Origin: Combretum micranthum
Lineage: Eukaryota > Streptophyta > Magnoliopsida > Myrtales > Combretaceae
Direction of reading: 5' to 3'
NCBI GenBank assembly: GCA_024138025.1
Contig: JAMXBD010000572.1
Coordinates: 1-64,000, forward strand
Length of the DNA: 64,000 bases
Shown: piece by piece, positions 26,283-37,568 of the stretch
Numbering within the stretch: position 1 is the stretch's first letter
Layout of the letters: every line of letters starts with the position of its first letter
The notes under the pieces: model-generated
Databases searched by the model: none
What the model saw: only the letters and a program-made list of their open reading frames with translations
What the model was told of the DNA's origin: nothing
Position numbers and translations under genes: made by a program

Positions 26283-26839
26283 GCCATAAATTTTTTTATC
26301 ATTCAAATATCACTTTTTACCATTGTAATCATACAAATGTAGTCTTGTCATCATAAGTCTTATATGTTAGTAGTTTAAGATCTTTATTATATATAGCACG
26401 TTATACTTTCTTTTGCTTATGATTTTTTCTTCTAATTGTATAATTTTATTTTGTATACTATAATTAATATTGCTATATTGTATTTTTTATCCTGTTGTAT
26501 AATCTTATATTTTCATGAGTTTTGGTGATTATCTTCTTATATAAATTTTTATTTAAAACAATGTAAATGATAAATATTTTATGTAATTAAATAATATCTT
26601 ATAATGATAAATATTTTTTATGCATCATCATCCTTAGGTTGCTACCCATCTCTATTCTTACTTATATTGTCTGCTATAAAAAGTATTCGCTCAGTTGGTA
26701 ATCTCATCAAAGCATCTCTCAAATGCTTTAAATTTGTTATCAACTTATTGCTACAAACCCTCAAAGTTGTATGAAAGGTTTCTATACCTTAAGCATCATC
26801 TGGATACTGGAACCATGATATCTATAATCATTAACCATC

Positions 26840-28403
26840 TGTTAGTACTTCTCTTTTGATGTTTTGATGATAACAAAAAGATTAAGTATTACTAATGAAT
26901 TTTTGAGTATGCAGAAATCTCACAATTTAATGTGATAAGTGAAGTAAGAGTTTTCAGAGCTAAGCAAGAAGTTATGAAATTTAAAGATAAATCAGAAAGT
27001 AGTTCAGAGACAAAATAGAAAGACAAAATAGAATACAGAAGGAAACTCAGAGAGTGAAACGGCTGAGCGACAAAACAAAACTGCTCAGAAGGTAACTTAG
27101 AAGGTAAACTGGGAACAAGAACAGGATTCGCACAAAAGATCACAGTTCGAATCTTTCAAATTTTTATTATTTGAAGACCCAGCTCCAAAGTTGAGTGTAT
27201 TTGGGTAATACATTCAAATGTTCCCAAAGTTGGTTATTATATCCAAGGAGATTCCATTTTTTTTTAATCAACGTATAAAAAACTCAAAAGCTTATGACAG
27301 AAAAATTAAATTAATCAAAGATCAGATTATGTCTGTTATTTATGGCTTGGGTTTATATTCAATGATGTATAGAATTCGTTTTGTTATCAATTTGATAGTC
27401 AGATCAAGAAGGAAAGATTCTATCCTATTCCTTTGGGATTTAGAAGATATTTCACGAGAAAGTCTATCTTCAAGATGGTCAAACAATGATATGGATAAAC
27501 ATCAACGTTATCAACAGCAAGATAAGATTTGGATAATCACAAAAGTATATCAAGCACAAAATCAGGAACTACTGGAGATTATCATCTATCCATTGTTTTG
27601 AATTCGAATTCACTAATGTTTTCAACCGAGAAGAAGGAGAATTTTAAATTTAAATATCTCGAAGACATGAAGACAGAGGTGTGTGAAAAGACGAGAATAA
27701 TCAAAAGCCTTTGAGAATCTCTTGCAAAATTACTGTCTTCGAAATTTTCCTTGAGCTGAAATTTAGAAACGTTTATTCTTTTATTTCAAAGCATTGTATA
27801 TCTTGAATGAGATTTGTGTAGAAGTGAGAGTTACATTTAGTCTCTGTAGATCAATAAATAGCTGAGTGAAGCTAGATAGGCTGAGCAGAGTGTTGAAGTT
27901 CTTTGTTGAAGAACAAGCTTGTATTCTCATTTCTTTTGGAAATAGTGGAACATACCGGTGTGGAATATCGGTCCCGGCTTGGAGCTGGAAGAGAGGATTG
28001 ACGCTCGAGGCGGAACCTCTATAAATCGATCTTGCAATCTCTTTTCTACCTTATCTTTTTGATTTCGTGCATAATTTATTGTTTTTTCTTGCTGCATTAT
28101 AAAACTCAGAAGACCAGTCAGAGAGTAACTAGAAATTTAAGTTTACTGAACATTGAACTCAGAAGATCAGTCAGAGAGTAACTGGGAGCAAAATAAATTT
28201 TTATTAACATATTATTTTAATTATTTGCAAACTTGATCTTGTATTATTATTCGAAATTTTCAATATATTTAAAATAGAGTTTTAGAAGCCATTTAATTTG
28301 AGTACTAAGCGAAGTGAATGAATTTGGTTGAATTTGTAAAAAGGTTAAATTTTATTAAATAACCAATTCACCACCCTCTTGGTTATTCTTTTCGGGACCA
28401 ACA
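26840..28403 (+). repeat. 5' LTR of the copia element
   Basis: 1564 bp, TGTTAGTACTTC...GGGACCAACA, nearly identical to the 3' LTR. Frames inside it (for example 27218-27601) are not genes. Confidence 0.95.
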
Positions 28404-28405
28404 AT

Positions 28406-28417
28406 TGGTATCAGAGC
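28406..28417 (+). promoter_or_regulatory. Primer-binding site, initiator Met tRNA type
   Basis: TGGTATCAGAGC starts two bases after the 5' LTR end, matching the 3' end of plant initiator Met tRNA. Confidence 0.95.
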
Positions 28418-28451
28418 GGTTCTCTTTTGATTAATTGAGTGATCTTTGAAA

Positions 28452-30294
28452 ATGGCTGATAACAACATTGCAAATAAACAAGGCTCCTTCTTTGATGCAC
28501 GAATTTTGCATTTGGAAATGCGGATGTCCACATACTTAAAGCTAACGACTTTGATATTGGCAGTTATCTCACATGTGATCATACTGTAACGATTTCTGAT
28601 GATGAAGTTGACTCTACCAGAGAAGAGGCTGATTGAGACGATTCCAAGGCTAAGAATCTCTTACTCATGACTATTGCATCATCTGAATTTTATGTGATAT
28701 CATGTTGTGAAACTGCAAAAGAATATGGGACACGTTATGCATGACATATGAGGAACTGAAACTATAAAAGATACTAAGATCAATGCATTACTTCAGAAAT
28801 ATGAGCTTTTTAAGTTCAAATCTAATGAGAAAATAAAGATGCATTTGATAGATTCACTGCCATATCTAATAACTGACATCACTTGGTAAAGAAAATCCTT
28901 GAACAGATTTAGTAAGGAAAATATCAGAATTCTTCCTTAGAACGTGGGATGCGAAAAAGACTTGCTATTGAGGAGGCTCAAGACTTGAAGAGATTGACTC
29001 TTAGTCAGCTGAAAGAAAAACTCATGGCATATGAATCTCACTTGGACACCACGGAAGAAGCTGAAACAAGCACGAAAGCCATAGCTTTCAAAGCTAAGAA
29101 AGTCAGTGAAGCAGAAACCGAAGATGATGATGACAGTGATGATGAAGACATTACTTTGCTGGCACGAAGGCTCAATAAAATGCTCAGGAATAAAAGAGGT
29201 AAAAAGTTCAAATTTACTAAAAGAAAAACTTACAAAGGTGATGCAGGTGAACTATATAGAGAAAAAGAACAAAGAAAAGAGAAGAAGGAAATCATTTGCT
29301 ATGAATGTAAGAAGCCAGGACATATAAAGTATGAATGTCCATCTCTCATTGAAAAAATGAAGAAGTTCAAAAAGAAGAACAAAGCATGATGGCAACCTGG
29401 AGCGACTTGGATGAGTCAGAAGCTGAATCAGAAGCTGCAAGTGAAGATGAAGAAGAAGCCAACTTGTGTTTAATGGCAGCATCCGAGGTAAACTCTGAGT
29501 CTGATGCTGATATACATAGTGAGATATGTAGAAATGAACAAATTGTTAAAGGCTCTCAAAAAGGCTAATGTAAATATCTAAGTTAGACATTGAAAATAAG
29601 GCTTTAAAAAATGAGAAAGATGTCTTGAAACAAACAAACAAATTGATTATTGATGAAAATGACACTGAAAATTGACAATGAAAAATTGCATGAAAATTCT
29701 GGTAATCTAAGAAAAGAAAATGGTGTTTTGAAGGATGAAATTAAAGATCTAAAAGTAAGATTTGAAGATCTGTCAAAAACCATTACAAGCACCTTCAATA
29801 AGTTTGATGAGAGTGATAAAAAATTAAATATGCTACTTTCTAGTCAAAGAATTGGAAACAATAAATATGGACTTGGATATGAAATTGGAAGTAGTTCTAA
29901 CCATATGAAAAAGACTGTATTTGTGAAAGCAAAGGAAGTTGCATGTAATCAACAACCTGTTATCAGAAGGGAAACAATGAATAGACCCATAAACAATAAC
30001 AGAAGGTACCTCAGAGTGTGCCCTGAACAAAGATATCAAGTCAGAGGCAACCTCAGAAGGTCCAGTCAGCGATACACTCCAAGGTATCCTAGACAAAATA
30101 GATGGAACCAGGTAAATGCAAGATATAATATAAGACCTACCTATACTTGTTTCTTCTGCAATAAAGTAGGACACATTGAAAAGTATTGCTTTTATAAAAA
30201 GAACAAGCTCAATTCGAATCAAGTAAATAATAAGGAGAAAATGAGCTTATCTTATCAAGGACCCAAGCTTGTCTGGGTTCCTAAAAGGGTTTGA
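28452..30294 (+). pseudogene. gag: Gag of the copia element, broken into several frames
   Basis: Gag is the particle protein. The start ATG at 28452 lies 35 bp after the primer site and opens a frame whose first 30 codons look like the copia gag N-terminus (LHLEMRMSTYLK). A frame break follows. The 146-codon piece 28949-29389 contains the gag C-terminal part, an acidic DDDDSDDED stretch and a zinc knuckle CYECKKPGHIKYEC (29297-29338). A short acidic piece (29386-29568) and a coiled-coil/basic piece (29650-30294) follow. The last carries a second knuckle CFFCNKVGHIEKYC (30148-30189) and ends LVWVPKRV. This long two-knuckle gag is SIRE-like. Confidence 0.85.
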
Positions 30295-30311
30295 TAGCCT
30301 TTTATGATTAA

Positions 30312-31250
30312 TTGCAGGAACAAGGAGCAAAAATAAAAGGAACTTGGTACCTAGACAGTGGGTGCTCAAGTCATATGACAGGTGATGTTTCCTTGTTTAC
30401 AAATTTAGTATGGAAAGAAAATGGTTATGTAAGATTTGGAGATAATAATAGAGGTAAGATTATAGCCACAGGTATGATTGGTTATCCACCACATGCTATA
30501 GAAAATGTTTCACTTGTAAAAGGACTAAAACATAATTTGCTAAGCATAAGTCAATTATGTGACAAAGGATATAAAATGATTTTTGAGAAAAGTAAATGCT
30601 ATGCATATGATGATAAAGGTATTAAAATGTTTGAAGGATTTAGAAAGAAAAATATTTACCTAATTAAACCATCTGATATGGATATTGAGTGTTGTTTTCT
30701 TTCTATATCTGATAATGTGCATTTATGGCATAAAAGACTTGGACATGTAAATTTTTATCAACTCGAAAAGTTATCCAAAAAGAATCTTGTTGCTGGATTA
30801 CCAAAAATGATTTTTAAACAAGATATTAAATGTGATACATGTCTTAAAAATAAAATGGTATCAGCTCCTCATAAAAGTAAAAATGTAATATCTACCAAAA
30901 GACCTTTAGAATTGTTACATATGGATCTCTTTGGTCCAACAAGAGTTTCAAGTATTGGAGGAAGCAAATATGGACTTGTTATAGTTGATGACTTCTCAAG
31001 ATATACTTGGGTACTGTTTTTGAAAAGTAAGACCGATACTTTTGATGCCTTTCAAATTTTTGCAAAACAAATTCAAAATGAAAAAGGTTTTTCAATTATA
31101 TCTATAAGATCAGATCATGGTACAGAATTTGATAATGCTCAATTTATTTCCTTTTGTGATGAATTTGGTATAAGTCATAATTTCTCTGCTCCTTACACAC
31201 CACAACAAAATGGTGTTGTTGAAAGAAAAAATAGAATAATACAAGAATGA
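30312..31250 (+). CDS. pol: Protease and integrase part of copia pol
   Basis: 312 open codons. The protease core WYLDSGCSSHMTGD (residues ~12-25) has an intact Asp-Ser-Gly. The GAG-pre-integrase domain with its zinc-binding pattern is at ~138-185 (LWHKRLGHVNF, then CDTCLKNK). The integrase core holds the three acidic residues in LLHMDLFGPT (~205), ISIRSDHGTEF (~267) and PQQNGVVERKN (~304). The frame stops just after the Glu block, and the next piece starts in another frame within a few bases. The protease lacks an obvious start of its own and would be read through from gag. It is the best-preserved coding piece of the element, but the polyprotein as a whole is not continuous. Confidence 0.92.
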   Translation: MQEQGAKIKGTWYLDSGCSSHMTGDVSLFTNLVWKENGYVRFGDNNRGKIIATGMIGYPPHAIENVSLVKGLKHNLLSISQLCDKGYKMIFEKSKCYAYDDKGIKMFEGFRKKNIYLIKPSDMDIECCFLSISDNVHLWHKRLGHVNFYQLEKLSKKNLVAGLPKMIFKQDIKCDTCLKNKMVSAPHKSKNVISTKRPLELLHMDLFGPTRVSSIGGSKYGLVIVDDFSRYTWVLFLKSKTDTFDAFQIFAKQIQNEKGFSIISIRSDHGTEFDNAQFISFCDEFGISHNFSAPYTPQQNGVVERKNRIIQE

Positions 31251-31985
31251 CACGTTCAATGCTTAATGAAAGCGGTGTTGCAAAGAATTTATGGGCTGAA
31301 GCTGCTGCAACAGCATGTTATATCATAAATAGAGTTTATATTAGACCTTTCACATCAAAAACAGCATATGAAATTTTTCGAGGAAGAAAACCAAATGTTT
31401 CTTATTTTCATGTGTTTGGTGCAAAATGCTTTGTGAAAAAGAACATTCATAATCTTGGTAAATTTGATGAACGTTCCGATGAAGCAATATTTTTAGGATA
31501 TTCATTGAATAGTAAAGCATATCGGATTTTCAATAAAACATCCAAAGTTATTGAAGAATCAATAAATGTGCGTTTTGTTGAAGAAATTAAAAATGATTGT
31601 GATGATGATAATACAACTGTGTTTTTGAAAAATGCTACTAATGATGCTACTATATCAGAATCACCAAAGAAAAATCATCAACGATACCTGATTACTCAGA
31701 AGCTAGATCAGAAGGTCAAACAGAAGGTAATACAGATGCTAGTGCTAATACACCAGATAACTCGAATGCTTGGAGATATAAAACGGCACATCCACCTGAA
31801 TTAATAATTGGTAAAATAGATACTGGTGTTAGAACTAGATCAAAACTAAAAGACTTTGAAAGTCACTTTGCTTTATTATCAGAAATTGAACCAAATTGTG
31901 TTGAATCTGCTTTGATTGATGATAATTGGATAAATGCCATGCAAGATGAATTAATCAATTTCAAAGAAATAATGTATGGGATTTA
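31247..31985 (+). pseudogene. pol: Integrase C-terminal part and linker of copia pol
   Basis: It follows the integrase core after a frame shift. It has the typical copia integrase continuation (LWAEAAATACYIINR, then FGAKCFV and a DERSDEAIFLGYS block) up to about residue 100. A variable acidic linker leads to the RT start ([12 protein letters not shown] near 31920). Frame is lost again near 31790 and near 31965. Confidence 0.85.
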
Positions 31986-32831
31986 GTGCCTAGACCTTTA
32001 AATAAATCTATTATAGGTACTAAATGGGTATTTAAAAATAAATTAGATGAAAATGGCAAAATAGTAAGAAACAAAGCTAGACTTGTAGCAAAAGGTTATT
32101 CTCAAGAAGAAGGAATAGATTATGATGAAACTTATGCACCTGTTGCTAGGTTAGAAGCCATACGTTTGCTACTTGCTTATGCATGTTTTAAGAATTTTAA
32201 TTTATTCCAAATGGATGTAAAGAGTGCATTTTTAAATGGTTATATTAAAGAGGAAGTGTATGTTGAGCAACCACCAGGATTTGAAGATCCTTTCAAGCCT
32301 GAATATGTATATAAATTAAGAAAAGCTTTATATGGACTCAAACAAGCCCCAAGGGCATGGTATGAGAGACTTAGTGATTTTCTCATCACAAGTGGATTTC
32401 AAAGAGGTAATGTTGATACAACCTTATTTTTGAAACATTATGATAAAGATATATTGATTGCACAAATTTATGTTGATGATATAATTTTTGGATCTACTAA
32501 TGAGAAATATTGTCAAGATTTTGCAAAGCTTATGCAGGCTGAATTTGAAATGTCTATGATGGGAGAATTAAATTTCTTCTTGGGTCTACAAATCAAACAA
32601 ACTAAAGAAGGAATCTTTCTTCATCAAGAGAAATATACAAGGCAAATTCTGAAAAAGTTTGGTTATGAAAACAACAAACAAGTGACTACACCAATGAGTA
32701 CTTCAATCAGGTTAGATGCTGACTCAGAAGGTAAGAAAATCAATGAAAAACTTTATAGAAGCCTTATTGGATCTTTGTTATATCTTACTGCTTCAAGGCC
32801 AGATATTTTGCTTGCTGTGTGTATATGCTAG
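31986..32831 (+). CDS. pol: Copia reverse transcriptase domain
   Basis: 281 open codons covering nearly the whole RT_2-type domain of Ty1/copia elements: [57 protein letters not shown] split over two blocks, [12 protein letters not shown], and the active site YVDDIIFGS (residues ~158-166) with both Asp present. It ends in the early connection region ([16 protein letters not shown]), where a single-base frame change gives a stop. It copies element RNA into DNA in the particle. All key residues are seen, so damage is limited to the boundaries. Confidence 0.93.
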   Translation: MPRPLNKSIIGTKWVFKNKLDENGKIVRNKARLVAKGYSQEEGIDYDETYAPVARLEAIRLLLAYACFKNFNLFQMDVKSAFLNGYIKEEVYVEQPPGFEDPFKPEYVYKLRKALYGLKQAPRAWYERLSDFLITSGFQRGNVDTTLFLKHYDKDILIAQIYVDDIIFGSTNEKYCQDFAKLMQAEFEMSMMGELNFFLGLQIKQTKEGIFLHQEKYTRQILKKFGYENNKQVTTPMSTSIRLDADSEGKKINEKLYRSLIGSLLYLTASRPDILLAVCIC

Positions 32832-33409
32832 ATTCCAAAGTAATCCAACTGAAAATCATCTAAAAGCTGTTAAAAGGATATTCAAATATATTGCATGTAC
32901 TGCAAAATTAGGAATTTGGTATCCAAAGAATCAAAATTTTGAATTGATTGGTTTTTCTGATGCTGATTATGCTGGTTGTAAAATAGATAAAAAAGTACAT
33001 CTGGAACTTGCCAATTTTTAGGAGATAAATTGATTTCATGGTCTTCAAAGAAACAAAACTCAGTTGCTTTATCTACAGCAGAAGCTGAATACGTATCTCT
33101 TGGAAATTGTTGTGCTCAAGTTCTTTGGATTAAACAACAAATGCAAGACTATGGTGTTGAAAATAAATTTATTTCGATTAAATGTGATAATACAAGTGCA
33201 ATTAATTTGACAAAAATCCAGTTCATCATTCACGATCAAAACACATTGAAATTAGACATCATTTTATACGAGATCATGTAGTTAATGGAAATGTGTGTAT
33301 TGATTTTGTTCCAACTGAAAATCAACTTGCAGATATATTTACTAAACCCCTTGATAAAACCAGATTTGAATTTTTGAGAAATGAGATTGGAATGTGCTAT
33401 CCTTTTTAA
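32832..33409 (+). pseudogene. pol: RNase H and end of copia pol
   Basis: RNase H blocks are split over frames: LIGFSDADYAGC near 32940, ISWSSKKQNSVALSTAEAEY near 33032, [11 protein letters not shown] near 33180, then a His-rich region and the polyprotein end ([12 protein letters not shown], stop at 33407-33409). The first Asp, the Glu of AEAEY and the third Asp are all present. At least two frame breaks are needed to read it, near 33015 and 33220. Confidence 0.85.
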
Positions 33410-33699
33410 TATTTTATTCATATGTTTTTCTCTTAAAAAATATATATAAATAATAAGAATAGTAAATAAATTAATAAATTCTGTGTTTGCGATTTTGAAT
33501 TCAAAAGATTATGGAAAACGTGCAAGACAAGTGAATCATTAATCACGTCTCCATTTTCCCACGCATTTCAAACGGCCAAGGACGTGACTCTTCCATTTCC
33601 CTGTGCTGCTGCTATTCGTCATCCAACGTCCTTCTTTTTCTAAACAAACTTCAAAATTTCTCTCATTTCGCGCTCTCCTTTGCTCTTCCAAACCCTAAC

Positions 33700-35627
33700 A
33701 TGGCACCACGAAAATCATCAAGACTAGCCTCAAAAGGTCCTAAAGGGAAAGTTGTCAAAGGAACGATAGAGATTCGTGATGAATCTTCTGATTCAACACG
33801 AACACTCTCTGAACTTCAAGAAGGTAGAGAGAAAACGAAAAAGAAAATGAATCTGTCGAAGTTGACCAAACAACCCCTGAGACAGAGCAAGAAAAGGAAA
33901 AAGATTCGTCTTCTTATGAATCTTTAGATGTTACTACCCCAGAATCTGAAGGAAAGACTAAGGAGGGTTCAAACCCTAAACCAGACGGTGACTCAGACGG
34001 TGATTCAGAAAGTTCTAAGGAAGAAATATCTAAGTCACCACAAAAGAAAGCGAGTTCAAAAAGAGGAAACTGTCTTCAAGATCCCCAAAGAAAATGTCAG
34101 AAGCAAAAAAGAAGAAGATAGGAAGTTCTTCTAAGAAAAGGTATGGGAATATCAAGATTCTTGATAATTCGTTCATAGATTTTTCTTTCTTTAAGAAAAA
34201 TGGGTTCTATTGGAACCATTGGCTCGATAATATAGGATGTAAAATCTGTGTAATTTGTCTAGTGAAGTTGCTGGAGAAGTTATCAAGGAATTTTATGATA
34301 ACTTGACTTGTTGGATGGACTGAAGTTAAAGTCTGAAATAGCTGGGCAAAAAGTTAAGATAACTAGGAAAGATCTTATTTCATGTTTTGATATGAAAGAT
34401 GAGAAAGATGACTTCTTTGTCCATTAAGAAAAATGATCTGTTTCGTGCAATAAATGATGGAGTGGGAACATATTCTGAAAAAGATGTGTTTAATACTGAG
34501 TTTAGCTTGTTGATAAGGCTGCTACACAAGATAGTTGTAGACTGTTTGCTTCCAAAGAATGGTAGTTCTACTACGATTAATAAAACCGAAGCTATTGTCA
34601 TTCTGGCAATAAAAAGAAATTTAAAGCTTGATCTACCATCTTTGATTCTGAAGCATCTGTGGAAAACTAAGTTTAATATGCCTTATGGAAGCATGTTGAT
34701 GAAGTTGCTGAGGTTTAAGAAAGTAAAGCTGCCAGAAAATGCTAAGTTTCCTCAGAATCTGAAAAGAATTGGGGAAATAGTGCTTATGAGAATGAATATT
34801 AATGTTAAGCACAAATTCTGGTTTGCTAAGGATGGAGCTTGGTATGTTCATCCTAAGTTCAGCAAAAGAATTTTTGATTGGGAGAAAATTAAGTCTGCAG
34901 TTGAGGGGGAGCACTTACTAAGAGCAGACAGTGGTTCAGAAGGTGATACCCAAAAGAAGGATAAAAAGAAACCTCCAATGCGAAGAGCAGGAAAGAGGTT
35001 ATGAAGGAAAAGAAAAGGAAGAAACCTGCAATCATGACTGGAGGGAAGTTTGAAATTAAGGAAGGAGAAGGAAAACATCTGGACACTGACTCAGATAGTG
35101 ACTCAGAGGGCATCTCTGTTAAGGGTCCAGGAGAAACATCAAAATCAAGTTTTAAGAAAGCTATTCTTGATCTGATGGAGAAAAGATTTACAGAAATGAA
35201 GGCTGAAGTAGAACACATGTTCGAGGACATGTTTACAGATCCTACTCATGGCTCTGTTTCATCTCCACCTCCGCAACATGATTCTGTTCCTTCTCCACCA
35301 GTTTTTGAAGCTGACATGGATGTTGATCCTCCTGAGAAGTCTGAAGCTTCACATCCTGACAAGGAAGTTTCACCACCTCCACCGACAGTGGAACCAGATG
35401 TTCAATCATTTCAGTTGATTCCTTTCTCTCAACCCTCTTCAACATCCGAACCACAACAACCTCCTCAAATCATTCTTTCTGATGTTCTGATAGAGTATCT
35501 GCAATCATTCAATCCAGCATTTAATTCTTCTCCACCTCCTGAGAGCTCAACTCTTCCTATTGTTAAATATTCTGGACGAAAGAAGACCACAGCTAGGAAG
35601 TCAGTCAAGCCCACAAAGAAGCGCTAA
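33700..35627 (+). pseudogene. Extra 3' ORF of the SIRE-type element (plant-transposon-protein-like), in several frames
   Basis: It lies between pol and the polypurine tract, where SIRE elements carry an additional (once called envelope-like) ORF. It starts MAPRKSSRLASKG at 33700 and has an acidic/Ser-rich region to about 34130. A globular region follows at about 34150-34870 with blocks LIRLLHKIVVDCLLPKNG, LDLPSLILKHLW and MPYGSMLMKLL. Then come acidic, coiled and Pro-rich stretches (35001-35500) and a basic end (GRKKTTARKS..KPTKKR). The globular part resembles the 'putative plant transposon protein' domain found in many plant elements; this is my recall, not a search. There is no signal peptide and no membrane segment, which argues against an envelope role. 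Breaks lie near 33830, 34100, 34300 and 35000. Confidence 0.72.
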
Positions 35628-35953
35628 TTTTCTTTTTTTTAGTCTGTTATTTTTTTAAGAACTCAGTTGTTATGATCCTTTTATTCAATGCATTTCTTTC
35701 AGACTATTTGCTGTTCTCTTTTATGGTATTTATTCTACTTGCTGATAACAAAAAGGGGAGAAGATATTAAAACAAAGATAATCATGCAAAATAATGATTA
35801 ATGAATTTATGTGCGATGCAAGTTTTGTGCAGATATATATTAATAATTATATCAAGTTTTGTAATTATATTATCATTATTATGCAATTATGCAAATGAAT
35901 GGAGTTATCTTGAAAATATTTTTTTGTTTTAATAGATGGGTTTTGTTATCATC
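35628..35953 (+). other. 3' untranslated part of the copia element
   Basis: Non-coding T-rich sequence between the end of the 3' ORF and the polypurine tract. Nothing else recognised. Confidence 0.7.
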
Positions 35954-35967
35954 AAAAAGGGGGAGAA
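35954..35967 (+). promoter_or_regulatory. Polypurine tract of the copia element
   Basis: AAAAAGGGGGAGAA directly precedes the TGTTAG start of the 3' LTR. Confidence 0.93.
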
Positions 35968-37525
35968 TGTTAGTATTTCTCTTTTGATGTTTTGATGATA
36001 ACAAAAAGATTAAGTATTACTAATGAATTTTTGAGTATGCAGAAATCTCACATTTAATGTGATAAGTGAAGTAAGAGTTTTCAAGAGCTAAGCAAGAAGT
36101 TATGAAAATTTAAAGATAAATCAGAAAGTAGTTCAGAGACAAAATAGAAAGACAAAATAGAATTCAGAAGGAAACTCAGAGAGTGAAACGGCTGAGCGAC
36201 AAAACAAAACTGCTCAGAAGGTAACTCAGAAGGTAAACTGGGAACAAGAACAGGATTCGCACAAAAAGATCACAGTTCGAATCTTTCAAAATTATTTTAT
36301 TATTTTGAAGACCCAGCTCCAAAGTTGAGTGTATTTGGGTAATACATTCAAATGTTCCACAAAGTTGGTTATTATATCCAAGGGGATTCGATTTTTTTTA
36401 ATCAACGTATAAAAACTCAAAAGCTTATGACAGAAAAATTATTAATCAAAGATCAGATTATGTCTGTTATTTATGGCTTGGGTTTATATTCAATGATGTT
36501 ATAGAATTCGTTTTGTTATCAAGTTTGACAGTCAGATCAAGAAGGAAAGATTCTATCCTATTCTTTTGGGATTTAGAAGATATTTCACGAGAAGTCTATC
36601 TTCAAGATGGTCAAACAATGATATAAACATCAACGTTATCAACAGCAAGATAAGATTTGGATAATCACAGAAGTATATCAAGCACAAAATCAGGAACTAC
36701 TGGAGATTATCATCTATCCAATTGTTTTGAATTCGAATTCACTAACCGTTTTCAACCGAAGAAGAAGGAGAATTTTAAATTTAAATATCTCGAAGACATG
36801 AAGACAGATGTGTGAAAAAGACGAGAATAATCAAAAGCCTTTGAGAATCTCTTGCAAAATTACTGTCATTCGAAATTTTCCTTGAGCTGAAATTTTAGAA
36901 ACGTTTATTCTTTTGTTTCAAAGCATTGTATATCTTGAATGAGATTTGTGTAGAAGTGAGAGTTACATTTAGTCTCTGTAGATCAGTAAATAGCTTGAGT
37001 GAAGCTAGATAGGCTGAGCAGAGTGTTTGAAGTTCTTTGTTGAAGAACAAGCTTGTATTCTCATTTCTTTTGGAAATAGTGGAACATACCGGTGTGGAAT
37101 ACCGGTCCCCGGCTTGGAGCTGGAAGAGAGGATTGACGCTCGAGGAACCTCTATAAATCGATCTTGCAATCTCTTTCTACCTTATCTTTTTAATTTCGTG
37201 CATATTTTATTGTTTTTTCTGCATTATAAACTCAGAAGACCAGTCAGAGAGTAACTGGAAATTTAAGTTCTACTGAACATTGAACTCAGAAGATCAGTCA
37301 GAGAGTAACTGGGAGCAAAATAAATTTTTAACATATTTTTTTAATTATTTGCAACATTGATCTTGTCTGATATTATTCGAAATTTATCAATATATTTAAA
37401 ATAGAGTTTTAGAAGCCATTTAATTTGAGTAACTAAGCGAAGTGAATTTGGTTGAATTTTAAAAAGGTTAAATTTTATTAAATAACCAATTTACCCCCCT
37501 CTTGGTTATTCTTTCGGGACCAACA
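35968..37525 (+). repeat. 3' LTR of the copia element
   Basis: 1558 bp, TGTTAGTATTTC...GGGACCAACA. It is followed directly by the CCATC target duplication. Confidence 0.95.
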
Positions 37526-37568
37526 CCATCAAATTGGATTGGTTACTCGCTTTGATGTTGGCTACACA

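Larger units (their letters stand above)
21552..26839. other. AT-rich intergenic DNA with microsatellites and short repeats
   Basis: No supported gene. The interval holds AT and ATT microsatellites, a cluster of TATCGCATGTT-type repeats (21920-22150), a (TA)n run near 24366, a dispersed gene-tail repeat (25381-25745), and a TTTC/T tract near 26239. The part at 24600-25090 is less AT-rich and has a 60-codon open frame (24916-25098) rich in Lys, but I recognise no family and no splice context. Confidence 0.6.
26840..37525 (+). mobile_element. Young Ty1/copia SIRE-type LTR retrotransposon
   Basis: It is complete in outline: 1.56-kb LTRs with TGTTAG...CCAACA ends, Met primer site, gag with two zinc knuckles, protease, integrase, RT and RNase H in copia order, an extra 3' ORF, polypurine tract and 3' LTR. 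The target duplication CCATC (26835-26839 and 37526-37530) is perfect. The gag layout and the ORF downstream of pol match the SIRE (Maximus) lineage. The LTRs differ mainly by single-base indels. The coding region has several frame breaks, some of which could be sequencing errors. Confidence 0.95.

Noticed and set aside
27218..27714. 127- and 61-codon frames, plus a 75-codon frame at 37027-37254
   Set aside because: They are inside the copia LTRs and differ between the two LTRs.
29833..30222. 129-codon minus-strand frame, and similar minus-strand frames at 34633-35454
   Set aside because: They are antisense shadows of copia gag and the 3' ORF.
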